Notes: a model not told the origin generated them from the letters alone. Positions 9,073 to 18,018 are shown, counted from the first letter of the stretch. The stretch is 64,000 nt of DNA from Autumnicola psychrophila (GCF_031846645.1 NZ_JAVRHN010000011.1:1-64000), one strand, 5' to 3'. A program made the numbers and translations.

Positions 9073-10108
9073 AGATGTCGGTATTAGAATATTGCTGCAG
9101 ATAAAATTCCTGAACCTTTTCTTTATATCCATTATTCCAAAGAATCTCTGCTGATTTTAATTTAATTTCATCATTAGAAGTTCTTAAAAGCTTCATGTAG
9201 AATTCCAAGTCAATTTCTGAATTCTGAAAAACATATTCCAGAAGTTGTTTTTGCTGACTAACTACAGGAATCTCCTGAAAGTTTTTTTTGATATGCTCCA
9301 TCTTCTCAGACGCATTAAAACTGTTAAGACAATAAATTGCTGCCTCCCTGACATCATAATTCGCATGACTAAGGTGTGCCAGGATGTAGTCTATCTCGCT
9401 TTCAAGATTATATTTTCTAATAATACGCATTATCAACTGTTTTGCAAAAATCCTGTCAGATCCATAGATTTTCCTTAACGATTCGACTTGTGGTTCCCTG
9501 TAAAGATCATACAATTTCTCCACAATTTTAATCTGTTGCCACCGTGTAACTTTCTTCTTTAAATAAGGTATAAACCGGAGACTTTCCCAACCCAAAATTA
9601 CAACCAATGCTATTTGGGCTTCACGTCGAACATATAAATTTTTATGGTTTCTTAAGGGAATAATTTCCTGGAGGTATTGAGTCTGGTTCATTTCATATAT
9701 TTCCCTAATGCCACAGGCTTTGTTATACCAGCCATAGGTTCGTACCTTAGAAATAGAAGCACGAAATGGTGGTATCTGTCCGTAAAGCTGTTTAAGTCTA
9801 TCGTGATTTTTGCCCAATATCGATCTTTGAGTTCTTATCATTAGCGCTATAAGATACTGCACATTCTTCATTCTGGATTCCCTGATCCCTATTTTTCGCA
9901 TGAGACGCTGAATTTCTACAAGTGATACAGGGTTTTCTTTATCTGGATAAAGATATTTACTCACTACATCTGCAAAAGTGCTTTCTATTAAATGAAGTTT
10001 ACGGAGTCTTCGCTTTCTGTAAGACATGGTAATGCCAATACTTATCCAAAGAAGAATCAGCATGAGAAGGCCAATCTTAAGAATTAGAATAAGTATAGCT
10101 ATATCCAT
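9062..10108 (-). CDS. Membrane-anchored HEAT-repeat protein
   Basis: 348 residues. One strong N-terminal transmembrane helix (about 3-28, then the basic YRKRRLRK) leads into an all-helical domain. Its later part shows HEAT/armadillo-like repeats (for example IDYILAHLSHANYDVREAAI and VRREAQIALVVIL). Such proteins are scaffolds without enzymatic residues. It starts directly at the stop of the receiver gene (TAA abuts ATG, no gap) and overlaps the start of the GT2 synthase, so the three are one operon. I infer a cytoplasmic scaffold that links the receiver protein to the synthase. No experimental function is known to me. Confidence 0.85.
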   Translation of the reverse strand: MDIAILILILKIGLLMLILLWISIGITMSYRKRRLRKLHLIESTFADVVSKYLYPDKENPVSLVEIQRLMRKIGIRESRMKNVQYLIALMIRTQRSILGKNHDRLKQLYGQIPPFRASISKVRTYGWYNKACGIREIYEMNQTQYLQEIIPLRNHKNLYVRREAQIALVVILGWESLRFIPYLKKKVTRWQQIKIVEKLYDLYREPQVESLRKIYGSDRIFAKQLIMRIIRKYNLESEIDYILAHLSHANYDVREAAIYCLNSFNASEKMEHIKKNFQEIPVVSQQKQLLEYVFQNSEIDLEFYMKLLRTSNDEIKLKSAEILWNNGYKEKVQEFYLQQYSNTDIYAE

Positions 10109-10465
10109 TTAGTAGGTTTGCATTAGTTTCTCTATCTCATCCAGATCGAAGGGAATTTCAAAGAATCCTGCTATACCTTTTAAAGCCATAGTCTCTTGCT
10201 TGATTTTTTCCTGTCCCATATTCGAAACAATGAGTAGGTTACGATGAAGAATGACCTCCTGAACCTGAGAAACAAATTCCAACGGAGCAATACCATCAAA
10301 TAAAATATCAGAAATAATAACGTCGAAATTGGTGTTTTGGTCTTCAATATCTAAATGGCTCAGGGAAGATATTGCTTTACAACTATAGGAATTTGAAATT
10401 GCAAGCCGTTCAAGGATCTTTAGAATAATTATGTCTTCCTGAATCACCAGGGCTAGTTTCGGCAT
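10109..10465 (-). CDS. Stand-alone receiver-like domain protein
   Basis: 118 residues, the length of one CheY-like receiver domain with no output domain. The phospho-acceptor position is kept (D53 in IISDILFDG), but the acidic pair is altered (IQED for VDDD) and the conserved Lys-Pro is IP (GFFEIPFD), so the catalytic lysine is missing. The domain may be phosphorylated poorly or not at all. The start is ATG at 10465; a TTG lies just before it. It is the first gene of the operon that continues with the HEAT protein and the GT2 synthase, which suggests control of polysaccharide synthesis by protein-protein contact. Confidence 0.82.
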   Translation of the reverse strand: MPKLALVIQEDIIILKILERLAISNSYSCKAISSLSHLDIEDQNTNFDVIISDILFDGIAPLEFVSQVQEVILHRNLLIVSNMGQEKIKQETMALKGIAGFFEIPFDLDEIEKLMQTY

Positions 10466-10819
10466 CAATAGGGTAACAATTTGGAGTTTTGAAATATACT
10501 ACTATTTCTAGACATCTTACAGGCTATAGGTAAAAGTATGGAAAGTATGGGATATTCGAGTATTAGATCATCTGTTTCTCATCTCATTTCCAAAAATTTT
10601 GGGCTAAATTTCAATATATCCTGAAAATTATTTACTATTACTCGTTCACCTGCTGAAAGATTCAGGCTTTTCTTCCTCTAGAGATTAACTACATTTTTCG
10701 ACTAAACAAAACAATTTGGCTTGATCCTATATGATGTCGTCCAACATAAGTAAAAACAAAAAACACTGAAAATCAATAGATTAACAGTGTTTTTTTAACT
10801 CCTTTGCAATAATATTTTG
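10466..10819. other. Non-coding gap with a terminator
   Basis: About 350 bases between the leftward receiver operon and the leftward tRNA-Pro. It contains the hairpin at 10758-10795 and should contain the receiver operon promoter (a TATATTTC lies about 30 bases upstream of its ATG on the minus strand). No gene is seen. Confidence 0.6.
10758..10795 (-). terminator. Terminator downstream of tRNA-Pro(UGG)
   Basis: Arms AAAAAACACTG (10758-10768) and CAGTGTTTTTT (10785-10795) are complementary around a 16-base AT-rich loop, giving a U-tract on either strand. It lies about 25 bp after the tRNA on the minus strand. Confidence 0.7.
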
Positions 10820-10894
10820 TCGGGGTGGCAGGATTCGAACCTGCGGCCTCCTGCTCCCAAAGCAGGCGCGATAACCGGGCTACGCTACACCCCG
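10820..10894 (-). tRNA. tRNA-Pro (anticodon UGG)
   Basis: 75 nt on the minus strand. Acceptor arms CGGGGTG and CACCCCG pair fully; discriminator A is at 10820. The anticodon stem CCTGC/GCAGG closes the loop TTTGGGA, which gives UGG and reads CCA/CCG and, by wobble, other Pro codons. The T-arm is GCAGG-TTCGAAT-CCTGC. CCA is not encoded. Confidence 0.95.
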
Positions 10895-10921
10895 AAAACT
10901 TAAATATAACTTAAGCGGATG

Positions 10922-10951
10922 CAAATATAATAATTCTGTCCACTCTGCAAT
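10922..10951 (-). promoter_or_regulatory. Probable promoter of tRNA-Pro(UGG)
   Basis: On the minus strand, TATATTTG (10929-10922) matches the Bacteroidota -7 consensus TAnnTTTG, and ATTG (10951-10948) stands 18 bases upstream at the -33 position, one base off TTTG. The predicted start lies 20 or so bases before the tRNA 5' end, leaving a short leader for RNase P. Confidence 0.5.
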
Positions 10952-10995
10952 AAAATTTTTTATTTTTATATCTTCGTTTTTAAAAAAAAGAATTT

Positions 10996-12180
10996 ATGAA
11001 AAAGTTACTCTTTCTAATTGTTGTCACTGTTACTCTACATGCATGTGGAGAAAATGGTAAAAATACTGACACTGCCACTGCAGACCAAAATAGTGCAGAA
11101 GAAACCACCATTGAAAACAATGTTCCGGAGCCTATACCTGCGGAATCAACCTCTGGAAGTTATTCCTATGAAGTGGTTGTGTCCGATATGCAAATTCCAT
11201 GGGGTTTTACCTTCATGTCAGATGGATCTATGCTCATTACTGAAAAAAGTGGTGAAATTATTCATTTTAAAGATGGCACAAAGCAACAGATAAAAGGAGT
11301 TCCTGAAGTTTATGATCGCGGACAAGGTGGGCTTCTTGACATTGTACTGCACCCCAATTACGAAGAGACCGGATGGATTTATATTTCCTATGCTTCACCT
11401 GAAGGATCGGAAGAAGGAGGAAACACTGCTGTCATGCGTGGTAAGCTTGAAAATGGAAGTTTCACAAGCAAAGAAGTACTTTATAAAGCCAGTCCTAATA
11501 CCACAAAAGGCCAGCACTTCGGATCACGTATAGTTTTTGATAATGAAGGCTATTTGTACTTCACGGCAGGAGAACGCGGTGCCAGGGATGAAAATCCACA
11601 AGATATAACCCGGGACAATGGTAAAGTTTACAGGTTAAATGATGATGGTACCGTTCCTGAGAGCAATCCGTTTACAGAAAATGAAGATGCAAAAAAGGCG
11701 ATTTTCTCCTACGGCCACAGGAATCCGCAGGGAATGATTCTACATCCCGGAACAGGTGAAGTATGGGTACACGAACATGGGCCACAAGGAGGGGATGAAA
11801 TTAATGTAATAAAAAAAGGAGAAAATTATGGCTGGCCAGCAGTAACTTATGGTGAAAACTATGGCGGTGGTGCTATTACAGATGAAACTTCTAATCCTGA
11901 AATGGAAGATCCTATTTTCTACTGGCTTCCTTCCATTGCACCGAGTGGTATGGCATATATTACTTCTGAAAAATTTCCAGAACTAAAAGGGGATCTTTTA
12001 GTTGGCTCTCTTAAGTTCCAATACATTGAGCATCTTACCCTTAACGGGAAGAAAATTGAAAAGCGTGAAAAAATTCTTGAAGAAATTGGCAGGGTAAGAG
12101 ACGTACGACAGGGTCCTAACGGAGATATTTTCGCAGCAATAGAAGGAACAGGAATAATAAAATTAACAAAAGAAGAATAA
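10996..12180 (+). CDS. PQQ-dependent aldose sugar dehydrogenase lipoprotein
   Basis: 394 residues. An N-terminal lipoprotein signal (lipobox LHAC, C17) precedes a Thr/Glu/Pro-rich linker and a six-bladed beta-propeller of the glucose/sorbosone dehydrogenase family, from about residue 60 (VVSDMQIPWGF) to the end. Family motifs are clear: GQHFGSRI, SYGHRNPQG and HEHGPQGGDEI, which include the PQQ and Ca-binding residues. It resembles E. coli YliI (Asd), a periplasmic PQQ enzyme that oxidises aldoses. The next gene, 5 bp on, is a cytochrome c lipoprotein, the likely electron acceptor. No PQQ biosynthesis gene is in the window, so the cofactor may be made elsewhere or scavenged. Confidence 0.93.
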   Translation: MKKLLFLIVVTVTLHACGENGKNTDTATADQNSAEETTIENNVPEPIPAESTSGSYSYEVVVSDMQIPWGFTFMSDGSMLITEKSGEIIHFKDGTKQQIKGVPEVYDRGQGGLLDIVLHPNYEETGWIYISYASPEGSEEGGNTAVMRGKLENGSFTSKEVLYKASPNTTKGQHFGSRIVFDNEGYLYFTAGERGARDENPQDITRDNGKVYRLNDDGTVPESNPFTENEDAKKAIFSYGHRNPQGMILHPGTGEVWVHEHGPQGGDEINVIKKGENYGWPAVTYGENYGGGAITDETSNPEMEDPIFYWLPSIAPSGMAYITSEKFPELKGDLLVGSLKFQYIEHLTLNGKKIEKREKILEEIGRVRDVRQGPNGDIFAAIEGTGIIKLTKEE

Positions 12181-12185
12181 TACCA

Positions 12186-12644
12186 ATGAAGAAAGTTTTA
12201 CTGATTGCTTTTGCATTTATCATGTTCGCCTGCAAATCTGACAAAAAGAAAAGCCAGAAAGAGGAAGATTCCTATATAATCCCTTCTACAGAAGAATCCG
12301 GTTCACAATCACCTTTACAGGAAAGTATGGCAAGAGGAAAAGAACTTTATTCTGGTTTATGCTCTACATGTCACCTACCAACAGGTCAAGGCATTCCAGG
12401 AACTTATCCTCCACTTGATGGGTCTAACTGGCTTACTGAAAAACGTGAAGCAAGCATCCATGCTGTAAAATTTGGGTTAAGAGGAGAAATAACAGTAAAT
12501 GGAAAAACTTATGATAATTTAATGCCTCCACTGGGGCTAAGTGACCAGGAGGTGGCAGACGCTTTAAATTACGCGATGAATTCGTGGAGCAATAATATAG
12601 AGGATATGATAACCGCTGAAGAAGTTGCTGCAGTAAAGGAGTAG
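12186..12644 (+). CDS. Class I cytochrome c lipoprotein
   Basis: 152 residues with a lipobox (MFAC, C16), a charged linker, and a single heme c site C59-S-T-C62-H63. The probable axial methionine is M113 in NLMPPLG, and the fold-typical QGIPGTYPPLDGS sits between them. It is anchored in the envelope by lipid. It follows the PQQ sugar dehydrogenase by 5 bp and so probably takes electrons from it to the respiratory chain. Confidence 0.93.
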   Translation: MKKVLLIAFAFIMFACKSDKKKSQKEEDSYIIPSTEESGSQSPLQESMARGKELYSGLCSTCHLPTGQGIPGTYPPLDGSNWLTEKREASIHAVKFGLRGEITVNGKTYDNLMPPLGLSDQEVADALNYAMNSWSNNIEDMITAEEVAAVKE

Positions 12645-12867
12645 CTCGATAGACTGTGCTATTTATCCGTTTAATATTATTCCTGTCCATTTTTAAGATT
12701 TAGACCTTGTTAAAACGTGTCAAGCGCTGAAAGTGATGATTTTAACACCATAAGTTTTCTTACAAATTTCACGTTTTTTGCGAAACGTTTAACTAAAAAC
12801 ATTATTATTGCACTGTCAAATTTACTTTCTTTGACAAAAGTTTTTTAAATCAATTAAATTTAAACCT

Positions 12868-13725
12868 ATGAAAAAATTATTTACTTTTTTGTTCATTGGC
12901 TCGATGATCGCATCTTGTTCCAATGATGAACTTAATGAAGTTAACGAACCAGAAACAGCAGTAGATCTGGAAACACAAGTAGCCGAAGGTCTTTATGACA
13001 ATTCAAATCTTGGTATTTATGAAGGTGTGTTTACAACACTTGATGGAAAGCAAAGAGCAACAGTTCTTATTGAAATGAATGGAAAGGACAATCCGTTAGT
13101 TGCTTTTGGTTTTCCTGATGGACAACTAAAATCTTTCCGATCTGATGCTAAAGCATCAAAAGCATCTGATGATGCTATACAATTCTCAGGAGAGGATTTC
13201 TCTTTTGATTTTAGTGTAGAGGAAGATGGTTCAAACCCTATAGTTTCTAATGCTATATACATGGGTAAAGAAGGAGATGTGGTGATTGTAAAAGAAACAT
13301 CTAAAGCGGCAGTAGAAACTAAAACAGGAACTTACAGATGTTTAAATGGATGTGAAGATCATCCTGATTTGGGCAAAGGAGGAACGCAAACTTTTAATTC
13401 AATAGCTACTAGTGATGGTATGGGCAATGGAGCTGATTTCATACTTCAGGTTACTTTGAAAAATGAAGTTTTTCCAGGTACTATGACACAGACTAATTGT
13501 GTGGCTAATGGTAGAGGTGCTACTACTTGTGATTTGTCTGGTACAATCCAAGGTGGTTCAGGCCCTGCTGATGTAACTGGTGAGCATACTTATGATAATG
13601 ATAACATTGAACAATTTGAAGATTGTTCAACACTAAGAGGTCAGTGGGTCTATGACTCAGCTTGGTTTGGAGAATCAAGCCTTGTGTTTGAATCAGATTC
13701 AGCTTCTGGAGAAGAGTGCATTTAA
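12868..13725 (+). CDS. Cys-containing lipoprotein of unknown function
   Basis: 285 residues starting with a lipoprotein signal (IASC, C17). The mature part is acidic, rich in beta-strand patterns, and has six cysteines in its second half (CLNGC, NC, TC, DC and EC near the end), which suggests disulfide bonds in the periplasm or on the cell surface. I recognise no family. It has its own terminator at 13753-13784 and a 220-bp upstream gap, so it is a single-gene unit, not part of the sugar dehydrogenase operon. Confidence 0.85.
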   Translation: MKKLFTFLFIGSMIASCSNDELNEVNEPETAVDLETQVAEGLYDNSNLGIYEGVFTTLDGKQRATVLIEMNGKDNPLVAFGFPDGQLKSFRSDAKASKASDDAIQFSGEDFSFDFSVEEDGSNPIVSNAIYMGKEGDVVIVKETSKAAVETKTGTYRCLNGCEDHPDLGKGGTQTFNSIATSDGMGNGADFILQVTLKNEVFPGTMTQTNCVANGRGATTCDLSGTIQGGSGPADVTGEHTYDNDNIEQFEDCSTLRGQWVYDSAWFGESSLVFESDSASGEECI

Positions 13726-13752
13726 TATAGTGTACAACATTACAAAAAAAAG

Positions 13753-13784
13753 AAAACCCGGGTTTTAACTCCCGGGTTTTTTTG
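13753..13784 (+). terminator. Rho-independent terminator
   Basis: A 10-bp perfect stem (AAAACCCGGG at 13753-13762 with CCCGGGTTTT at 13771-13780), an 8-base loop and a run of T to 13783, placed 27 bp after the stop of the Cys-containing lipoprotein gene. Confidence 0.92.
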
Positions 13785-13815
13785 ATTAATTTTTTCATCA
13801 TAAATTTTTAGTTGC

Positions 13816-15249
13816 TTGCTATTTAATTCTTTCGAATACGCTGTATTCCTTCCATTAGTATTTGGAATTTACTGGCTAATTGGAAGCAAAAAATTAAAGC
13901 TTCAAAATCTTCTGATTTTAGGAGCCAGCTATACTTTTTACGGTTTCTGGGATTGGAGATTTGTAATACTTATATTTTTAAGCTCTATTGTTGATTATTA
14001 CACTGCAATCCTGATTAGCCAATCATCTTCCGCCAAGTATAAAAAATTATACTTATTATTTAGCTTAGTATGGAACCTTGGGGTTCTCTTTACTTTCAAG
14101 TACTACGATTTCTTCGTACAAAGCTTTTTACAAACTTTTAATTTAACCGGAGCTAATAATTTCGCTCTTTCCTTTGAAATAATCCTTCCTGTTGGGTTAA
14201 GTTTTTATACTTTTCAAACCATTAGTTATACTATAGATGTTTATAAAAACAAAATAAAACCCACAAATCATCTTTTAGAATTTCTTTGCTATGTAAGTTT
14301 TTTTCCACAACTTGTTGCTGGACCAATTGAAAGGACCTCTTTTTTATTACCACAATTTTTCAAGAAACGACAGTTTTCTCTGAAAAGAGGAAAAGAAGGC
14401 TTACGTCAAATTTTATGGGGACTATTTAAAAAAATAGTCGTTGCCGACAATCTAGCCTTGGCAGTAGATACTTTTTTTGCCAAACCTTCAGATTTTCAAA
14501 GTTGGGAATTATTTTATGGATTGGTTTTATTCTACTTTCAGATCTATGCGGATTTCTCCGGATATACTGATATTGCTTTAGGTTCAGCCAAATTATTTGG
14601 TTTTAAATTACATGTTAATTTCAATCTTCCCCATTTTGCCAGAGGAATACCCGATTTCTGGAGAAGATGGAATATCACCCTAAGCCAGTGGTTTAGGGAT
14701 TATGTGCATATCCCATTTCTGCAAAACAGAAAAAAAACTCCCTATAATAGATATGTGGCTTTAATATTGACCTTCGGCTTAATAGGTCTCTGGCATGGTG
14801 CAGAGTGGACTTTTATTTTGTTTGGTCTTATCCATGCTCTTTATATGATTTTATATCAGATCTATTATAAGAGGATTGGTACTATAAAAACCAATAAGTT
14901 AATACCAGGAATCCTAATTAACATGGGGGCTATCGGTTTATCTTTTACGCTACTTGTGCTATCCATTGTTTTTTTTAGAGCACCAAATTATGAAGTAGCT
15001 TTTACAATTCTAGAAAGGATTTTTCGGTTTATACCTGATCACAATTTTGAAAGCATTATTAAACTCAATATTGGATTTCTTTTCCTTATGCTACTAATGG
15101 AAATATTTTCCCAAAAGAAGGAATATCCTTTTGAAGATTTGGAGAAGCTAATACCGAGATTGGTGAGGTGGTGCATATATTATATTTTTGTTTATCTAAT
15201 AATCCGTTATGGAGGACCAAAAGAATCATTCATTTATTTCCAGTTCTGA
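13816..15249 (+). CDS. MBOAT family membrane O-acyltransferase (AlgI-like)
   Basis: 477 residues with about ten transmembrane helices. The family signatures are present: N-terminal MLFNSFEY, VAGPIER near residue 175, and WHGAEWTF with the catalytic histidine at residue 327. AlgI/DltB-type MBOATs move acetyl or other acyl groups across the membrane to a periplasmic acceptor, usually with an SGNH partner; such a gene follows, overlapping by 41 bp. The start is TTG, because family members conventionally begin with MLFNS and no ATG is available. It heads a glycan-modification cluster; the acceptor polymer is unknown. Confidence 0.93.
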   Translation: MLFNSFEYAVFLPLVFGIYWLIGSKKLKLQNLLILGASYTFYGFWDWRFVILIFLSSIVDYYTAILISQSSSAKYKKLYLLFSLVWNLGVLFTFKYYDFFVQSFLQTFNLTGANNFALSFEIILPVGLSFYTFQTISYTIDVYKNKIKPTNHLLEFLCYVSFFPQLVAGPIERTSFLLPQFFKKRQFSLKRGKEGLRQILWGLFKKIVVADNLALAVDTFFAKPSDFQSWELFYGLVLFYFQIYADFSGYTDIALGSAKLFGFKLHVNFNLPHFARGIPDFWRRWNITLSQWFRDYVHIPFLQNRKKTPYNRYVALILTFGLIGLWHGAEWTFILFGLIHALYMILYQIYYKRIGTIKTNKLIPGILINMGAIGLSFTLLVLSIVFFRAPNYEVAFTILERIFRFIPDHNFESIIKLNIGFLFLMLLMEIFSQKKEYPFEDLEKLIPRLVRWCIYYIFVYLIIRYGGPKESFIYFQF

Positions 15250-16189
15250 TTTGAAAAAATTCACACTTCGGATGACTATATTTTTATTTCCGATCCTTGT
15301 TATATATTCTATTATGGAATATATTTTGAATGAAATGAATTTTGCTGAAGCTGTAAAAAACGAGTTTATACAACAAAATTCACCGCAAATAAAATTACTT
15401 TTCTTGGGATCTTCTCAAATAGAAAGAGCCGTTAATCCTAAATATCTCTCCATAACTGCTGTTAATCTCGCAAATGCTAGCCAAACATTATATGAAGATT
15501 TCCAACTTCTAAAATTCTTTCAGCCTAAGTTGCCAAATTTAAAGATGGTAGTTATAGAAATATCTTATGATAAATTAGAACGTGACAAATCACATGTGCT
15601 ACCTATTATAGATCCAAAAAATTTAAAATTCTATGGTGTAAATACTTTTGATCGGCAGATAAAAATCCAGGATAATTTTTTATTCCACTTCAGCCCTCAA
15701 TACTTTTCTAAGAAACTGGAAGAAGAAATCTTTAGCACTTCCAGTATCGAGTTAAACAAATACGGTTTCGATGAAAACAAATATGACGGCGCATATAGTC
15801 GTAATGCAGATTATATTTTAATAGAAAATATAAAAAACAATGAGAATTACAAGAAGAACATTCTTTTGCTTGATAAAATCCTCACCTACTCTTATAAGAA
15901 TAAATTGAAAATAATGGTTTACCACCCACCTACCCATAAATCATATAATAATTTACGGGATCCGAAATTAATGGAAAAATGGAAAAATTTAATGGATAGC
16001 CTTAAGAGCAAACATCCAGACATTCCATTCTTTATTGAAGATACCAATGAAGATTTTACCAGAAAATTTTTTGATGATGGAAATCACCTAAATCCAATAG
16101 GTGCTGAAAAAGCTACAAAAAGGCTGGATTCTGTAATCCATGTGAAATACCCCCAACTATTTAAGGAAATTAATGGAATCCATGAATAA
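15209..16189 (+). CDS. SGNH/DltD-like acyl-transfer partner protein
   Basis: 326 residues. One N-terminal helix (about 22-42) anchors a periplasmic domain with an SGNH-type block I (LFLGSSQIERAV) and a C-terminal DDGNHLNPIGAEKA that supplies the Asp and His of the catalytic set. Proteins of this kind (DltD, AlgX/AlgJ, PatB) take acyl groups from an MBOAT and transfer them to a polymer. The 41-bp overlap with the MBOAT gene supports a working pair. The start could be the ATG at 15209 or, less likely, the ATG 21 codons in. Confidence 0.82.
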   Translation: MEDQKNHSFISSSDLKKFTLRMTIFLFPILVIYSIMEYILNEMNFAEAVKNEFIQQNSPQIKLLFLGSSQIERAVNPKYLSITAVNLANASQTLYEDFQLLKFFQPKLPNLKMVVIEISYDKLERDKSHVLPIIDPKNLKFYGVNTFDRQIKIQDNFLFHFSPQYFSKKLEEEIFSTSSIELNKYGFDENKYDGAYSRNADYILIENIKNNENYKKNILLLDKILTYSYKNKLKIMVYHPPTHKSYNNLRDPKLMEKWKNLMDSLKSKHPDIPFFIEDTNEDFTRKFFDDGNHLNPIGAEKATKRLDSVIHVKYPQLFKEINGIHE

Positions 16190-17225
16190 TTTAATCTCTG
16201 TAATAATACCGTTATTTAATAGGAGAAAATTGATTATTGAAACTATTGATTCTATTCTTGCGCAAACTATGTCTAGTCTTGAAGTAATTATAATAGATGA
16301 TCATTCCACAGATGGATCTTATGATATTGTAAAAAACTATGTAAATAAAGATAGTAGGTTTCGGGTCTTAAAGCGGAAAGGAAGTTCAAGAGGGGCTCCG
16401 GAATGCAGGAATGAGGGCATTATGATTGCCCGAGGTAAGTACTTGATGTTTTTAGATTCAGATGACCTTTTGGATCCGACGTGCATTGAGCAACGATTAA
16501 GTTATGCTTCACAAATGCCTGGAAAAGATTATTACATATTTAATGTCGCGCTATTTTCTCCTGATACCATGATAGCTGATTATTTAGCTGCAAACCTTGA
16601 AACTAAAGACGATCTGGATGGTTTTATCAAATATACCGGAGGATGGCATACTTCAAGCTCCCTGTTTAAATCAGAATTTGTTCGAAAAAATCTACATTTC
16701 GACACCAGGGCTCTCAGTTGGCAGGACGTTGAATTTCATATTAGAGCTATAATTATTAGTGAAAATTATCAAAAATTTAAAAATTCCAAACCAGATGTGT
16801 ATGTGAGAATCTCTGCCATCAGCAGAATCTCTACTTCAGAGTGGTCTTATGAAAAGTTATATTCACGAATTTTAATTTATTCCGAAATTCAGGATCTTAT
16901 TTTGAAACGGACCGGCAGGAATTACAAGAAAGAATTTCTTTATTTTTATTTCTTTTACCTGGAAATTGCAGCCAGAAAGCTCCAACAGGAAAGTTTCAGT
17001 AAAATCTTTAAATTGTGGAAATCTCGCTATGCCTATGATGTTCCAAAAGGCACGGAAGTGTATTTGCATTCTCTTAATTATTTATCTAGAAAACCTCTGA
17101 ATATTCTTGGGGCAATTCTTTATAAAGCAAACAGAATCTTTTACGGTGATAGTCTCAGATTTCCTCAAAAAAAAGTCAAACTCAGCCAACCTATAGATTT
17201 GCCGAACTTCAACAGAGTCAACTAG
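16182..17225 (+). CDS. GT2 family glycosyltransferase
   Basis: 347 residues from ATG 16182; an ATG three codons upstream is equally possible. The GT-A domain shows VIIPLFNRR at the N-terminus, IIDDHSTDGS, and FLDSDDLLDP (the DxD metal/nucleotide-sugar site). It has no transmembrane helices, so it is a soluble or peripheral enzyme adding single sugars. It overlaps the SGNH gene by 8 bp and converges with the next gene, the stops overlapping by 8 bp. The sugar and acceptor are unknown. Confidence 0.9.
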   Translation: MNNLISVIIPLFNRRKLIIETIDSILAQTMSSLEVIIIDDHSTDGSYDIVKNYVNKDSRFRVLKRKGSSRGAPECRNEGIMIARGKYLMFLDSDDLLDPTCIEQRLSYASQMPGKDYYIFNVALFSPDTMIADYLAANLETKDDLDGFIKYTGGWHTSSSLFKSEFVRKNLHFDTRALSWQDVEFHIRAIIISENYQKFKNSKPDVYVRISAISRISTSEWSYEKLYSRILIYSEIQDLILKRTGRNYKKEFLYFYFFYLEIAARKLQQESFSKIFKLWKSRYAYDVPKGTEVYLHSLNYLSRKPLNILGAILYKANRIFYGDSLRFPQKKVKLSQPIDLPNFNRVN

Positions 17226-18018
17226 ATTTAATTTTCTTATATAATTTTTTTAGCCTGAGCTTAAGGTTAAAACAGTGAGTGTAAAAGGTATCCTGTGTTT
17301 TTATAGGTTTTAGCCCAAAATCCTCTCCCTTAAATTTCGTTGTAAGATAATATTGATTTTTCACGTCATTTATCATATTTCTCTCATGAACAATTTCTAA
17401 CCACAATCGTTCACCTCTATAAGCTATTATATTTTTTTCACTTGACCACTTATAATGATCTCTGGAATAAACCCCCTTTAAATTTTCAACTGATTCCACC
17501 AAGCTTATAAAAGGATTATAATATTTAAAATGCTTTCTAATTTCAAAAGGTTGCTTCCCGGTATTCATTTGATATCCTCTTATAACATCTATAATTACGC
17601 GCTTTTGTCCTTGTGCAAGATTTTGAATAGTGTCAATAAAATCTTTGTGAAGTGCATCATCATTGTCTAGTCTGGAGGTAATTACAGATGAATCCCATTC
17701 GTCTATAGATCCAATTATGTGATTTTTTAATGCTGACTGTAAATTTTTAACTCCATCAATATAAAGAGGTTGAAAAGCTTTTGTGTCGGAAGCAAAATTG
17801 TTTATAGAATTCTTAAAATCCTGAGGTGTATGAATATCAAAAAAAATAAGCCAGGTGAAATTTCTATTTGTCTGATTTATAACAGATGGAACACAGTAAT
17901 CCATAAAAATCTTGTACCGCTGTGATAGCCATTCAGGAGTTAATACTACTTCCCCCTTTTTGGTTCTTACCCAATTTTCATTTCTTAAATTGAATCTGGT
18001 ACACAAAAAATGTTTCAT
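17218..18018 (-). CDS. Putative rhamnosyltransferase-family glycosyltransferase
   Basis: 266 residues. The pattern matches the putative rhamnosyl transferase family (PF11316 type): N-terminal LCTRFNLR, WLSQRYKIFMDYCVPSVINQ, WLIFFDIHTP, and a DxD-like SRLDNDDALHKDF. The protein is soluble. It is read from the same transcript as the GT4 gene upstream, with an ATGA overlap (18015-18018). The family name comes from early annotation; the sugar specificity is not established. Confidence 0.8.
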   Translation of the reverse strand: MKHFLCTRFNLRNENWVRTKKGEVVLTPEWLSQRYKIFMDYCVPSVINQTNRNFTWLIFFDIHTPQDFKNSINNFASDTKAFQPLYIDGVKNLQSALKNHIIGSIDEWDSSVITSRLDNDDALHKDFIDTIQNLAQGQKRVIIDVIRGYQMNTGKQPFEIRKHFKYYNPFISLVESVENLKGVYSRDHYKWSSEKNIIAYRGERLWLEIVHERNMINDVKNQYYLTTKFKGEDFGLKPIKTQDTFYTHCFNLKLRLKKLYKKIKSS

